Shown one piece after another: positions 10,068 to 19,351 of a DNA stretch of 61,000 bases. Numbering within the stretch: the stretch's first letter is position 1; the number at the start of each line of letters is the position of its first letter. The stretch is taken from positions 369,686 through 430,685 of the forward strand of contig RPFO01000389.1 of assembly GCA_009746045.1 (NCBI GenBank), written 5' to 3'. Source of the DNA: Mesostigma viride (taxonomy: Eukaryota; Streptophyta; Mesostigmatophyceae; Mesostigmatales; Mesostigmataceae). Below the pieces are notes generated by a model. It was not told where the DNA came from and ran no database searches. It saw only the letters and a program-made list of their open reading frames with translations. The position numbers were made by a program, and so were the translations under genes.

Positions 10068-10844
10068 CAAAACCATTACAGAAAAACCTTAGGGTTAAGA
10101 TGAAGAACGTGACATGCTACGAATTAGCGAGATACGCAAGTAACGTCATGGAATATTACCCGGAAGTTCGCGGCATTGTTGTTGGCAAGCCGCACACTCG
10201 GCCTGGAAGTGGCCAGTCGGCCGCGGCCTACAGAGCCGCTGGGCCATATATTTCCTGATTCCAGCAAAAGCACCAGATTTCGTGAATGAGCTTTGTGGTT
10301 ATCTTTTTTGGGTGCGGTTGGAAGGCGCTGTTTCGCTCGAGTTTTAAGTGCTCGATCTTTATGCGAATTGAGCCGGCGGCATCGGGGATCCCGGAGCCGA
10401 GAAGCCAGCGCTGTCTATGGAAATGAAGAGGTCGGAATTTTTTGATTCCGATGCCCTTTTTGGTTATTGCTTATCCTTTTGAAAGCATGGGGGGGGGGCG
10501 CATTGTGCCCCGCGTTGGCATGCTTGTGCATGTCTTAATTCTCCTTTATGTTCATGCCCAATGGGTACATTGGTTCATCGTGATCAAGCTTCCTGGGTAA
10601 GGGGAATGTGCTGGTTATCATACCTAGCAAGTCCTACCAACTACCCAACAAGGGGGGCATTTTGATACCATTGGATTTACCAGAGCGTGTACCGGCTTAA
10701 GTTGAACAAGGGGTGTGTGAGAGCCAGTTTATACCTGGCTGCCCCACCCAGCTTTTTAGGCTCTTGCCTGAATTGAGCGGGGAGAAACTTTTGGCCCTAT
10801 TGTACCTGCATAGTGTCTTCACTTTAGGCATTGTGCAAGGGGGG
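10068..10844 (+). other. Non-coding interior of the small LTR element
   Basis: This 777 bp region has no convincing ORF on either strand. It starts CAAAACCATTACAG directly after the LTR, where a primer-binding site should lie. It does not begin with the usual TGG, so I cannot name the primer tRNA. It holds a G9 run near 10491. Confidence 0.7.
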
Positions 10845-11485
10845 TGTCAGGGGTGAAGTTCACCCTGTGTGCCCAACTGCCTGCCGTTAATATATTTCAT
10901 ATAGGCCATCCATTGTAAACGGAGGTATTAGGGTTGCGTCCCTAATAATCGCACCCGCCTGCCGTATTTGTGGCCATAATTAATATCGGCAGAGTATTAT
11001 GCAGTGTTGGGGCAGTGAGCACGTGTCATGTTACGGCTCATGATTTGGTCACGGAGTGACTAAGATATTAGTGCCGAAGCTACGAGAACCGGCACATTAT
11101 ATCAAGACTTGTACGTTCAGGGTCCTACGACCTATAGCTAGCGTACTATTCAGTCGTACTACTCGACTAGAGAGTGTTAACGGAATCTGGCTAGCGTAAC
11201 GCATTCTCAGCACATTTCAGATAAGCTACGCAATCTTTGTGCCAGCCTGTCGAGCACTCACTCTTTGTGCACCTTTGTGCATAAGAGGAAGACGCAACCT
11301 ACGTTGCACTTACCTAAGGTCTGAGCCATGAGTTATGGCTGACGCTTATGGTCCCCACCCGGGAGCCACATCATGGTTTTGGTGGACAAACGGTGGTAGT
11401 CCGAGATTTAATATGCAATGATAATAAAGCGTAATCTTTAATTGTCACTATCGTTTTCGACCTACAAGTCTCAATATTTCTGACA
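10845..11485 (+). repeat. 3' LTR of the small LTR element
   Basis: 641 bp copy of 9427-10067, followed by the CAAGT target duplication at 11486-11490. The cop-B LTR resumes at 11491. Confidence 0.92.
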
Positions 11486-11490
11486 CAAGT

Positions 11491-11692
11491 CCTGTCAACG
11501 TCCTGCGGACTATCAAAGTGACACTTGTACATCCTGTGTCCGTACGCGCCCACAGTGGCGCGCCGGGTACTGTCGGCACAGCCTAGGAAACGTCATAACT
11601 TTTACGTTCCTTAACCAAATGAGGCGTTCAAGGTGCCGTTGGAAAGAGCGTAACAATCTCTATCCATCTAACGTAAATCCTTTACGTTAACT
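11491..11692 (-). repeat. 3' LTR of cop-B, inner portion
   Basis: These 202 bp match 18704-18905 and end ACGTTAACT. Together with 9012-9426 they reconstitute a 617 bp LTR. Confidence 0.9.
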
Positions 11693-12640
11693 CCAATCCC
11701 TTCTTTTCTTTAGGGATCACATCCCCTGCCAGGGACCCTTGAAGTAGCTTGAAATGTCCTTCACTCCAGCTTGAAGCTTGAACAGATGTCTTTAATGGCC
11801 AATGCCATTCCCCCAGCCCTTTCTTTTAAGGAACTGGAAAAGAAACAGATCTGCCACAGGGAAAACCATTTCATGAGAAATGGAGAAAACCTATGGAAGT
11901 GGCATTACAGAGTACCACCAGATATTAGAAGCACACAAAATTAAATACATACAGGTTAATTCTATGAGGTCTTCTCCAGGAATTAATCCCATCACCTCGG
12001 TAGAGCCTCCAGTACAATGACCTTCTGGCGGTGAGTTACATTAATCCCAGATACTAATCCCATAAAACCCAGTACATATTCAATATAAGTACAATAAATC
12101 CATGACAATTAAAATACCACTTGACAAAGTAAGGCGTATTACAATAGTTTGCCTGTCATTCTCTCAACAGGGGTCTATTGGCGCCCGTCTTACGGCGCCC
12201 GTCTACTTGCCAGATGGTAAACTGCCACAGCAAACAAATGACAAAATGAAACACATAGGCAACAATTAAATCCTGCCCTGGGGAACTAGGGAAGTCTGAA
12301 CAGGCAAACACCTGAACAGGCCAGCTTGTAGAAACATAATACCAGGGAATCGAACCCCGCCCTATAAACCCCAGAATAAAGGTTCCCAGACCATTGTGAG
12401 AGTATGTACAAATATACATTTCTTTTAAAATAGAATACATGGTCTGTAATGGACCTGTCAACCTTGTGTAGTCAACAGCATGAACCCCAGCCAAAACCTG
12501 GCTGTATCCTGATTAAAATCAGAGTGAGTGTACCATGGTCCATGAGCCTTAGTACAGACTAAAATACAGGTATTATGCCAGTCACAATGCTGACACTACC
12601 ACACAATCTGCTCTCCAATGCCCTATAACCATGCACCAGC
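11693..12640 (-). other. 3' untranslated region of cop-B
   Basis: About 950 bp lie between the pol stop and the 3' LTR. I see no conserved domain in the short ORFs here. The purine tract next to the LTR supports minus-strand orientation. Confidence 0.7.
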
Positions 12641-15600
12641 TTAGACAGCTTGCTGAGATGGGTCCATCAGAGACTGAAGAACCTTGTATTGCACTGCTGC
12701 CTTCTGCACTAGCTTGGTCAAAGCATCAGCAGGATTGTCAACCCCAGGGATATGCTCAATATTGGCCAAGGAGGACAACTCCTTAAGAAGGAGATAATCC
12801 AAGTCCCTACTTCTGGCCATCTGCCTGTGCACAAACTGCACCATCCCCATGGAGTCTGTTTTTAGAAGAGTGGTAACCTGAAGTGGCCAAGGAGTGTTAG
12901 AAGTCATCTGATGAAGCAACTCCTTCAGATAAAGGCTTGTGTGAATGCCTTCACAAATAGCCCTGCATTCTGCCACATCACTGCTGACAGCCACCCGTTT
13001 GTGCAGGCGACTAAACCAGCTCACCAAACTCCCCAGGCCTTCCTGTCTGAGCACAAAGAGCCCTGCAGCCCTGCCCCTGACCTTGGAGACCTGCCTGCTG
13101 TCCATTGAGCTATCCACATACAGCTCCATGCAAATGGGTTGTGATAAATCCACTGCAGACAACAGAATGCCAGATGAAGCCCTGACCTGATCAGCCACCT
13201 TGGCAGACCCTAGCTCCACCAGCATGTCATCAGGCAACCTGGCTATGACCATAAGGTCTGGCCTGGAAATGCCTGCCACCCAAGCAACCATGCCCCTCAC
13301 CATGGGACACAGTGCCTGTGTGATGGTTGGAGGAAGCTTGCTAATGAGGGTCTCTTGATAGTCATTGCCCCCCACCAGCAGCATACGCCACTCCCCTCCC
13401 TTCTTCACCAGTGTGGCCTCCATGCCCACAAACAGCAGAGGCTCATTCTCCACCTGCCATTGCTCCCTACCCAGAGGAAACTTGGACTTAATGATGGAGA
13501 TCAGCTCCTTAAGCCACGACGTGGGAGCTATCAGATGTAGGTCATCCCCGTGCAGCGAAGCATACACTGGCAGGCCTTCCCATTGCCCCAGAAACAGACA
13601 GGGGTCTACAGGAGAGACCTTCAAGTTGCAATGCTCCTTCAGGAAACGGTTGAGAGTCTCCCTCCAGATTATTGGACTTGACCTCAGGCCCTCCAGGCCC
13701 TTGAGGATTTTAAGGAACTCCGTGTGGATGTCCCTTTTCCATACAGCAGGCACCCTAACATAGAAAGGCGTCTTGCCCTCCCACTTTTCCTGTGCCACAT
13801 CTGCATCACCCTCCAGAAATGCCCTCTTGAAGTCTATCACCACTGAGCCATAGTCCAAGCCCTTGTTGAGAAGGCCTAGAAAGACACACAGCAGCAGCCT
13901 CCAAGTATCATGCAGCATGCCAGGGGTATACAACTCCTCAGCAGTGCACTCACCAGTACCCTTGAACTCATTCAGCACTGGCCTGACATGTGGTACCTTG
14001 ACCCCGTCCACCTCCTTCATCTTGATGACAAACTTGAGCTTGAGTAGACGTCGTGCAGGAGGCAGGTCATTGACAGGTTCCACGCATTTCTTGGAGATCC
14101 AGTCCTCCCCAGATTTAATCAGACCCAGTGTGACCTGGGGACACATAATGGGAGAGGACATGAGCTTCACCAGGCCTTGGTAGTTGATAGGGCTGTGTCC
14201 AGCAAGTGAGTGAGGACCAATGCCCAAACTGCTTGGATGACTAGCAGCTGGCAGTATGAGGTCATCAACCAAGGGCTCCTGCCCCTGGCACACTTGCACA
14301 CGCTTAACCGTCCTGGTTACTGCACGTGATAGGTGAGTGGTCCTGAAATTAATCAGTGGGACCTGACCAGCCCCTTCCTTAGTCAGGAGAGAGGACGTGA
14401 TCACTACCCCATCCTGGCATAGGAAATTCTGCCCCAGAAGAGCAGGTCCTTGATAGCCCTCCAAGACACAAAAAGCAGTGTCCTGTCCAAGGATAGGAAT
14501 GAATACCTCACCCAGTACCTTCACGTGTACCCCGCCACTGAAGTCAGACACAAACTGATAGCTGGGTTCAGACATGCTGTACCCTGCTGCAGCCCTGGTC
14601 CCAATAATGGAGACCTGAGAATTAGTGTCTACCTCTAAGGCAGTGTCCAGCCCCAGATTGCCATGCCACCTGAGCTTGGCTACCTTGGGCTGCTTCTTGG
14701 CCCTTTGTAGAGCCCCAATCAATCCAGCCAAACTTGTCCCCCTGGGCTTGGTTAGTGCCTTGGGCTTGACAGTTGACTCCCCAGCTGTTGACCTTGCAGC
14801 CTGTTCAACAAGTACCTCTGCAACCTGGCCAGGGCTGACAGATTCCCCTGCAACAGATGTGGTCGTTGCGTCAGTGATGTCACCTGGGACCTGAAAATCC
14901 TGCAGATCCTGTGAGCCTTGTGCCTGACTGCCCTCATTCATCAGGTTAGGCTTGACATATGACCAACTCAGCCGGTGTACATGCTTTGGTTCGTCCTCCA
15001 TGCTGACCAAGCATGCGTGGCTAGCTTCATCAACCTGGGTAACCACCCCAGGACTCCAGCTACCACGTTTGCCATAAAGGCTAGGTTCCTTCCAAGCTAG
15101 GACCTTCTGACCCACTTGTGGCTCCAGCATCTTCCAACCCCGGTCCTTCTCCCTCAGCTTGGCAAAGGTGACATGTGCAGCATGTTTCCAGCCCTCCAGC
15201 ACATGTGGTGGGCACAGGCCATGATATAGACCCATTGGGCTGACAGCAACTCCATCATAGTAGAAGTTAACCCTGCTGTTCAGCTGCTGCTCCACGTTCC
15301 TCAGCCATGCACTCCTGACAAGTGCAGGTGCAGACAAGGGTACCCAGTCTTCAGAGATGATCAATTTCTTGACCTCCTGGATTGCCCTCTCGATAGCACC
15401 CTGCTGCCCATGAGCCTCCCTAGGTGTAACCAGCAACTCAGGAAGGGTAGGATCACCCTTGAGATGCTGAAACTGCATGTCCACCTGGATCCTTGTGGTA
15501 GGAAACTTGGCTCTTACATTCTGCAGGGCAGCCAGCAAGTACCTGTTCTTCATAGAAGGTAAATGCTCCAGCACCTTGTATTTCGTGTACCTGTCCACGC

Positions 15601-16267
15601 ACACCAACAGTTGCATGCCCCTGATGTGTTGGATATCACACTGCAGATCACCAATGCTCTGAGGTAGAGCTTTGGCATGTGATTTCCTGGGCTTGTTGGA
15701 GGACAACTGGCACTTACACCGTGAGGCAGCTTGCTGACACGCCTTAAGAAGGGGTGCCCTGCCCATACGGAAGGCAAAGTTGTTTGACAGAGAAGTGGCA
15801 TGCCCAAACATGTTGTGGATTCGGGCACCCAACTCCTGGTACACAGAGGAAGCAGTCCCTGGCACAGTCAGGACTGTGCTGTCAGGTTGTCCAGCATCAC
15901 CATGCTGACTTCCATCCTGTTCTGACTCAGAGCCTGAGTCACCCTGCTCATGCCCAACACCTGGACCGCCAGCAGGGACCACATGCATACCACCAGAGGC
16001 CTTCACACCCCTCTGTGGTTGTACATTGGTTTCTCTCAAAATGAGAGGTCCACCCTCGTGCCCAGCACGAGGATGCATAGGGTCAGACATACTTACAGCT
16101 GCATCAGCTGTCAAGGACGTCTTCATAGGAACCTGTACCTCTCCAGGTGACCTGGGGCCACACTGAACCTGGAGATCACCCTCTTGTTGCCCAGATATAA
16201 AATCTGCATTGGAGCACCTGGCCTCCCCCTTGGGTGAATTAAGGTGTGTAGGGGTTGCCTCAGACAG
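12641..16267 (-). CDS. pol: Pol of cop-B: INT - retropepsin - RT - RNase H, one intact frame
   Basis: The frame is open from directly after the gag UGA (16268-16270) to a stop at 12641; the first ATG is at 16126. Numbering from that Met (1161 aa): an INT finger with H-x4-H (IHNMFGH, about 100) and a CKC pair; INT core D164 (QCDIQH), D216 (QVDMQF), E246 (GAIER). The gap of only 29 residues is shorter than in the usual DD35E. An SH3-like tail is near 340-390. A retropepsin-like domain near 490-575 has LEVDTNSQVSIIG and the distal GPALLGQNFL. RT is about 690-930 with VIDFKRAFLEGD and the HGDD box near 859. RNase H is about 1000-1145 (YVDSSMDSR, SSDVAECRAI, KTDSMGMVQ, NPADALTKL). No protease lies upstream of integrase. 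The full-length frame suggests a recently active copy. Confidence 0.92.
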   Translation of the reverse strand: MSEATPTHLNSPKGEARCSNADFISGQQEGDLQVQCGPRSPGEVQVPMKTSLTADAAVSMSDPMHPRAGHEGGPLILRETNVQPQRGVKASGGMHVVPAGGPGVGHEQGDSGSESEQDGSQHGDAGQPDSTVLTVPGTASSVYQELGARIHNMFGHATSLSNNFAFRMGRAPLLKACQQAASRCKCQLSSNKPRKSHAKALPQSIGDLQCDIQHIRGMQLLVCVDRYTKYKVLEHLPSMKNRYLLAALQNVRAKFPTTRIQVDMQFQHLKGDPTLPELLVTPREAHGQQGAIERAIQEVKKLIISEDWVPLSAPALVRSAWLRNVEQQLNSRVNFYYDGVAVSPMGLYHGLCPPHVLEGWKHAAHVTFAKLREKDRGWKMLEPQVGQKVLAWKEPSLYGKRGSWSPGVVTQVDEASHACLVSMEDEPKHVHRLSWSYVKPNLMNEGSQAQGSQDLQDFQVPGDITDATTTSVAGESVSPGQVAEVLVEQAARSTAGESTVKPKALTKPRGTSLAGLIGALQRAKKQPKVAKLRWHGNLGLDTALEVDTNSQVSIIGTRAAAGYSMSEPSYQFVSDFSGGVHVKVLGEVFIPILGQDTAFCVLEGYQGPALLGQNFLCQDGVVITSSLLTKEGAGQVPLINFRTTHLSRAVTRTVKRVQVCQGQEPLVDDLILPAASHPSSLGIGPHSLAGHSPINYQGLVKLMSSPIMCPQVTLGLIKSGEDWISKKCVEPVNDLPPARRLLKLKFVIKMKEVDGVKVPHVRPVLNEFKGTGECTAEELYTPGMLHDTWRLLLCVFLGLLNKGLDYGSVVIDFKRAFLEGDADVAQEKWEGKTPFYVRVPAVWKRDIHTEFLKILKGLEGLRSSPIIWRETLNRFLKEHCNLKVSPVDPCLFLGQWEGLPVYASLHGDDLHLIAPTSWLKELISIIKSKFPLGREQWQVENEPLLFVGMEATLVKKGGEWRMLLVGGNDYQETLISKLPPTITQALCPMVRGMVAWVAGISRPDLMVIARLPDDMLVELGSAKVADQVRASSGILLSAVDLSQPICMELYVDSSMDSRQVSKVRGRAAGLFVLRQEGLGSLVSWFSRLHKRVAVSSDVAECRAICEGIHTSLYLKELLHQMTSNTPWPLQVTTLLKTDSMGMVQFVHRQMARSRDLDYLLLKELSSLANIEHIPGVDNPADALTKLVQKAAVQYKVLQSLMDPSQQAV

Positions 16268-16270
16268 TCA
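16268..16270 (-). promoter_or_regulatory. In-frame UGA between gag and pol: candidate readthrough stop
   Basis: Gag ends CAG UGA and the next codons are CUG UCU GAG in the same frame. Forty-seven sense codons follow before the first pol ATG with no other stop. I translated this interval by hand and found it open. A cytosine after UGA is the known leaky context. Reinitiation at the ATG at 16126 is an alternative. Confidence 0.6.
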
Positions 16271-17383
16271 CTGCTCCTTGTTGTCTTCTTGCTGACTGCC
16301 CTTTGAAGGCTGGCCTGCCTGGGACTTGTTGTTGTTCTTCTTGTTGTTGTTGTTATTCTTGTTGCTGCCCTGGCCCTGGGACTTCTTGAAGCTGGGACAC
16401 TCCTTCTTGATGTGCCCCCACCCCTTGCACAGGTAGCATTGTATCTTGGACTTGCCCTGGCCACTGCCCCCATTGTCAGACGCGTTGCCCTGCTTGGGCT
16501 GACCACCCACCCGCCTGAACACCGACTTGGAGTGTGACCTCCTGTCAGAATCAGGTGAATGATCTCCCTTGCGCTTGTGATGGTTGCCCCTACGCCCTCC
16601 TTGGCTTCGGTCAGCCTCAGACGTCTTGGAGCCACCCTGGGTACGCCCGCCTGCCTGGGTAGCCTTCACTGCTGGCACTCCACCCTCAAACAGCTCCTCT
16701 GCCTCGAGAGCTTGTTTAATGATGACCTTGTAGGCCTTCAGGGTAGAGTGTGGGGCACACATGACTTTTAAGGAGCCACGTGTCGCCTTATCCAGCCCAG
16801 AAACCTTGAGCCAGTTGGTTAGGGCTATGTTATCAGCGACATTAAAGCCGTGAGCCCTGCCCTCCTCAACCATCTTACAATAGTTGAGAAAGTTCTGGAT
16901 CAGGTCCCCCTTGACCTCCCACCCTTGATACTTGTCCTGCCAATGGATGCCGACCTTCTTGCGTTGGTCCTCCAGCAGCTCCTTCAGCTCAGCCACGTAC
17001 AGTGCCCAGGCCTTATTGGCCTTTTTGCACTCCCTGGTTAGGTCCTTAATCTGGTCAGTACACTTGCCAAAAGTGCTACTGCCTATCCAGATTTGATAGT
17101 AATTTGTACCACCGTACAAGCTAGGGAACCCTTCCAATCCCTCCACAAACTCTTCAGCCTGCTTAGGCTTGGAGTCTGAGGTTACAGGCTGCAACTGATT
17201 GACAATTAAAAGACCCTGTGTGGTAAGATCAAAGCCATGAATAGCTTGTGCATTATTATTATTGTGAGGAAGGTTGGTAATCTCTCCGGTAAGCCCCACG
17301 TCATCTACGTGAGCGGTTCCACTACCAGCACCCCCATTATTATTCCCACTGGCTGGACCCTTGCTACGGCGTCCCTCAGCCAT
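16268..17383 (-). CDS. gag: Gag of cop-B with one zinc knuckle
   Basis: The 371 aa protein begins MAEGRRSKGPASG. It has a central all-alpha-looking capsid region (YYQIWIGSSTFGKCTDQIKDL... and NFLNYCKMVEEGRAHGFNV), then a basic region, then one knuckle CYLCKGWGHIKKEC. The tail is very rich in Asn, Lys and Gln. It ends in UGA directly followed by the pol frame. Upstream, 171 bases separate it from another ORF (17554-18264). Role: particle formation and RNA packaging, inferred from the knuckle and position. Confidence 0.85.
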   Translation of the reverse strand: MAEGRRSKGPASGNNNGGAGSGTAHVDDVGLTGEITNLPHNNNNAQAIHGFDLTTQGLLIVNQLQPVTSDSKPKQAEEFVEGLEGFPSLYGGTNYYQIWIGSSTFGKCTDQIKDLTRECKKANKAWALYVAELKELLEDQRKKVGIHWQDKYQGWEVKGDLIQNFLNYCKMVEEGRAHGFNVADNIALTNWLKVSGLDKATRGSLKVMCAPHSTLKAYKVIIKQALEAEELFEGGVPAVKATQAGGRTQGGSKTSEADRSQGGRRGNHHKRKGDHSPDSDRRSHSKSVFRRVGGQPKQGNASDNGGSGQGKSKIQCYLCKGWGHIKKECPSFKKSQGQGSNKNNNNNKKNNNKSQAGQPSKGSQQEDNKEQ

Positions 17384-17553
17384 CCTGCACTACCAGCTAT
17401 TCAAAGAACACCTTAACAAAGCAGCAGAAAATATGTACAAAATTTTTGTGTCGCCACTGCCGCCTGCGCCGGTGTCGCTGCCGCCCCGCGAATTGCCGCT
17501 GAAAATTCGACAAAAAAAATGTCGACGAGTACTGCAGAAGAAAATTAGGCCGA

Positions 17554-18264
17554 CTAGTAGTCAAGGCCCCTGAAGTCGCAGTACGTGTATACGAACTCAC
17601 GATCCTCCATATCCAGCTCCGGACCTGCACCGGTATGAATTAAAACCGGCGTGCTCCCCGCCGCGTAAGTTGCGACGCGCCGACGCGCGACGAGGCGCAG
17701 AGGATGTGTAAAGATCGTCAATAATTCCCACCCCGCGGGAATCCACTCTCGCACAGAGGCGAGAAATGCCACCAGGTTAATTAAAACCTGGCGCTCGCGA
17801 CTGCGTACGCCGCGAGTGAGCAGCGATAACAGCGCGAGATCCTGAAACAAATTTGTCGACACCGCCGGCGCGCCCCCCGTGCGTAGCGATGCCCAGTTTT
17901 GCAGGTTTCTCTGGTAACCGGTGAGTGAAGAGAGGACGTTGTCCAACTCCTCAATGGCAGTCGTGACTTCGGTCACCGACCGCAAACCTCCCCGCACCTG
18001 GACCGTAAATGTCGATAAAATGTTTCGAATCTGGTCCAACAGGTTGCGGATTGCCGGCACCAGTGCTGGCAAATCGGGGTCCTCGGGGTTATCCCCGAGC
18101 AATGCGTGAGCTGCACGCTGCTGACGATGAAGCTCGTCGAGCGAGACCGTTACTTCGTCGAGCAATTGCTGCCACGACGGCACCGTCGGTCTTGACGAAG
18201 AACCAGCCGGCGGAGCGGCTATTTCCTCATCGTCCGGAATCCGAAATTCTTCCGAATTTGGCAT
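17554..18264 (-). CDS. Unrecognised ORF upstream of gag in cop-B
   Basis: This is about 236 aa from the ATG at 18264, 25 bases inside the 5' LTR boundary; the open frame extends into the LTR but that Met is the better start. The protein starts MPNSEEFRIPDDEE. It has a long helical, coiled-coil-like middle (LLDEVTVSLDELHRQQ, LVPAIRNLLDQIRNIL, VTEVTTAIEELDNVL) and ends EFVYTYCDFRGLDY. No zinc knuckle or catalytic motif is visible. A second Gag-like or accessory structural protein is possible. It is in a different frame from gag. I do not recognise a family. Confidence 0.6.
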   Translation of the reverse strand: MPNSEEFRIPDDEEIAAPPAGSSSRPTVPSWQQLLDEVTVSLDELHRQQRAAHALLGDNPEDPDLPALVPAIRNLLDQIRNILSTFTVQVRGGLRSVTEVTTAIEELDNVLSSLTGYQRNLQNWASLRTGGAPAVSTNLFQDLALLSLLTRGVRSRERQVLINLVAFLASVREWIPAGWELLTIFTHPLRLVARRRVATYAAGSTPVLIHTGAGPELDMEDREFVYTYCDFRGLDY

Positions 18265-18288
18265 CTTTTTGACAGAGCGTGTAATACG

Positions 18289-18905
18289 AGTTGTGAGGGT
18301 AAGAATGCCACGAATTCCGCCATGGTTCTTGCAGGAAGTTGCCTTTATTAACAATCAGGAAACACAGACGTAAGTCACGTCACTTCCAAGACTGCACGCA
18401 GCACAGACGACAGGGTCGCAGTGCCAAGAGAACGTGCACGCAAGAACTAGCGTCCCGGTGTGACCAAGTCACTCATATAGCTTACTAGGGACGCGTCCAA
18501 GTATTCAGCTGCACTGTCACAGCTGAACTGTCAATCAATTGATTACACAGACTCTGGCACGCCTTTGGCGCGCAGATCTATCAATTGTCCATACGGCTAG
18601 TCCTGTGGACCTATCCGTACACTAGTCAGCATCAATTGTCTCATAGGTCCTGGCGCGCTACAGTGCGCCTACCTATCAATTGACCATCAAGTCCTGTACA
18701 AGTCCTGTCAACGTCCTGCGGACTATCAAAGTGACACTTGTACATCCTGTGTCCGTACGCGCCCACAGTGGCGCGCCGGGTACTGTCGGCACAGCCTAGG
18801 AAACGTCATAACTTTTACGTTCCTTAACCAAATGAGGCGTTCAAGGTGCCGTTGGAAAGAGCGTAACAATCTCTATCCATCTAACGTAAATCCTTTACGT
18901 TAACT
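18289..18905 (-). repeat. 5' LTR of cop-B
   Basis: 617 bp, plus-strand ends AGTTGTGAGGG and CTTTACGTTAACT. CATGG at 18906-18910 duplicates 9007-9011. It matches the two-piece LTR on the left. Confidence 0.92.
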
Positions 18906-18910
18906 CATGG

Positions 18911-19218
18911 CCCTGTGCAGTGTCACGCAGCAGGTGGTCCCCCTTCTCACCATCACCAAGGAGTTGGGTGATCCGGCCTCAGGGCCAATTCAGGTGTTTT
19001 GCGACAACACTGGTGCCGTGGCTCTGTCACGAGACCCTGTTCACCCTCGGCGTACCAAGCACATCGACGTCAAGTACCACTACATCCGCGCGAAGATCGC
19101 GGATGGCACCGTTCAGGTGTCTCACCTTCCTGGGGCAGCGATGATCGCCGACATGCTCACCAAGGCACTTCCTGAGCCACCTTTTGTGGAGCTCAGACAC
19201 AAGTTGTTGGGTATTTGA
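18911..19218 (+). pseudogene. pol: Copia RNase H fragment (cop-C1), right part
   Basis: It continues from 9011: CSVTQQVVPLLTITKELGD near the start, then VFCDNTGAVALSRDPVHPR, TKHIDVKYHYIRAKI and a C-terminal ADMLTKALPEP, ending at TGA 19216-19218. These are the canonical Copia RNase H landmarks (CDN, TKHID, DxLTK). It matches cop-C2 at 37079-37400. About 130 bp of 3' UTR and a purine tract AAGGGGGG (19344-19351) lead into the LTR. Confidence 0.92.
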
Positions 19219-19351
19219 GTTACAGGCAATTCGTGATGAGACAACATAAGGACACACTTGCTAGCCTGTGACAGTGGTCCCATACTACAGTTCTTCATTT
19301 GTTCTGGCTTGATTGAGTTTGTTTTCCGGCCTGTGTGCCGAGTAAGGGGGG

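Larger units (their letters stand above)
9427..11485 (+). mobile_element. Small non-autonomous LTR retrotransposon inside the cop-B LTR
   Basis: Two 641 bp LTRs (9427-10067, 10845-11485) look identical on reading and end TGTCAG...CTGACA. The target duplication CAAGT is at 9422-9426 and 11486-11490. The 777 bp interior (10068-10844) contains no plausible ORF. A polypurine tract AAGGGGGGTG (10837-10846) abuts the right LTR, giving plus orientation; the mobilising family is unknown. Equal LTR lengths imply very recent insertion, later than cop-B, which itself landed in cop-C1. Confidence 0.92.
9012..18905 (-). mobile_element. cop-B: Copia-like retrotransposon, Gag-(UGA)-INT-PR-RT-RH
   Basis: The LTRs are 617 bp: 18289-18905 (5') and 9012-9426 plus 11491-11692 (3', split). 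The target duplication CATGG is at 9007-9011 and 18906-18910. Both LTRs add up to exactly 617 bp and look almost identical, so this is a young insertion. Genes lie on the minus strand: an upstream ORF, gag, and pol. Pol is intact apart from the single in-frame UGA between gag and pol, so this copy could be functional. A polypurine tract (reverse complement of 11695-11711, AAAGAAAAGAAGGGATT) adjoins the 3' LTR. Confidence 0.92.

Noticed and set aside
13355-14183. Plus-strand ORFs over cop-B pol
   Set aside because: Antisense shadows of an intact pol frame.
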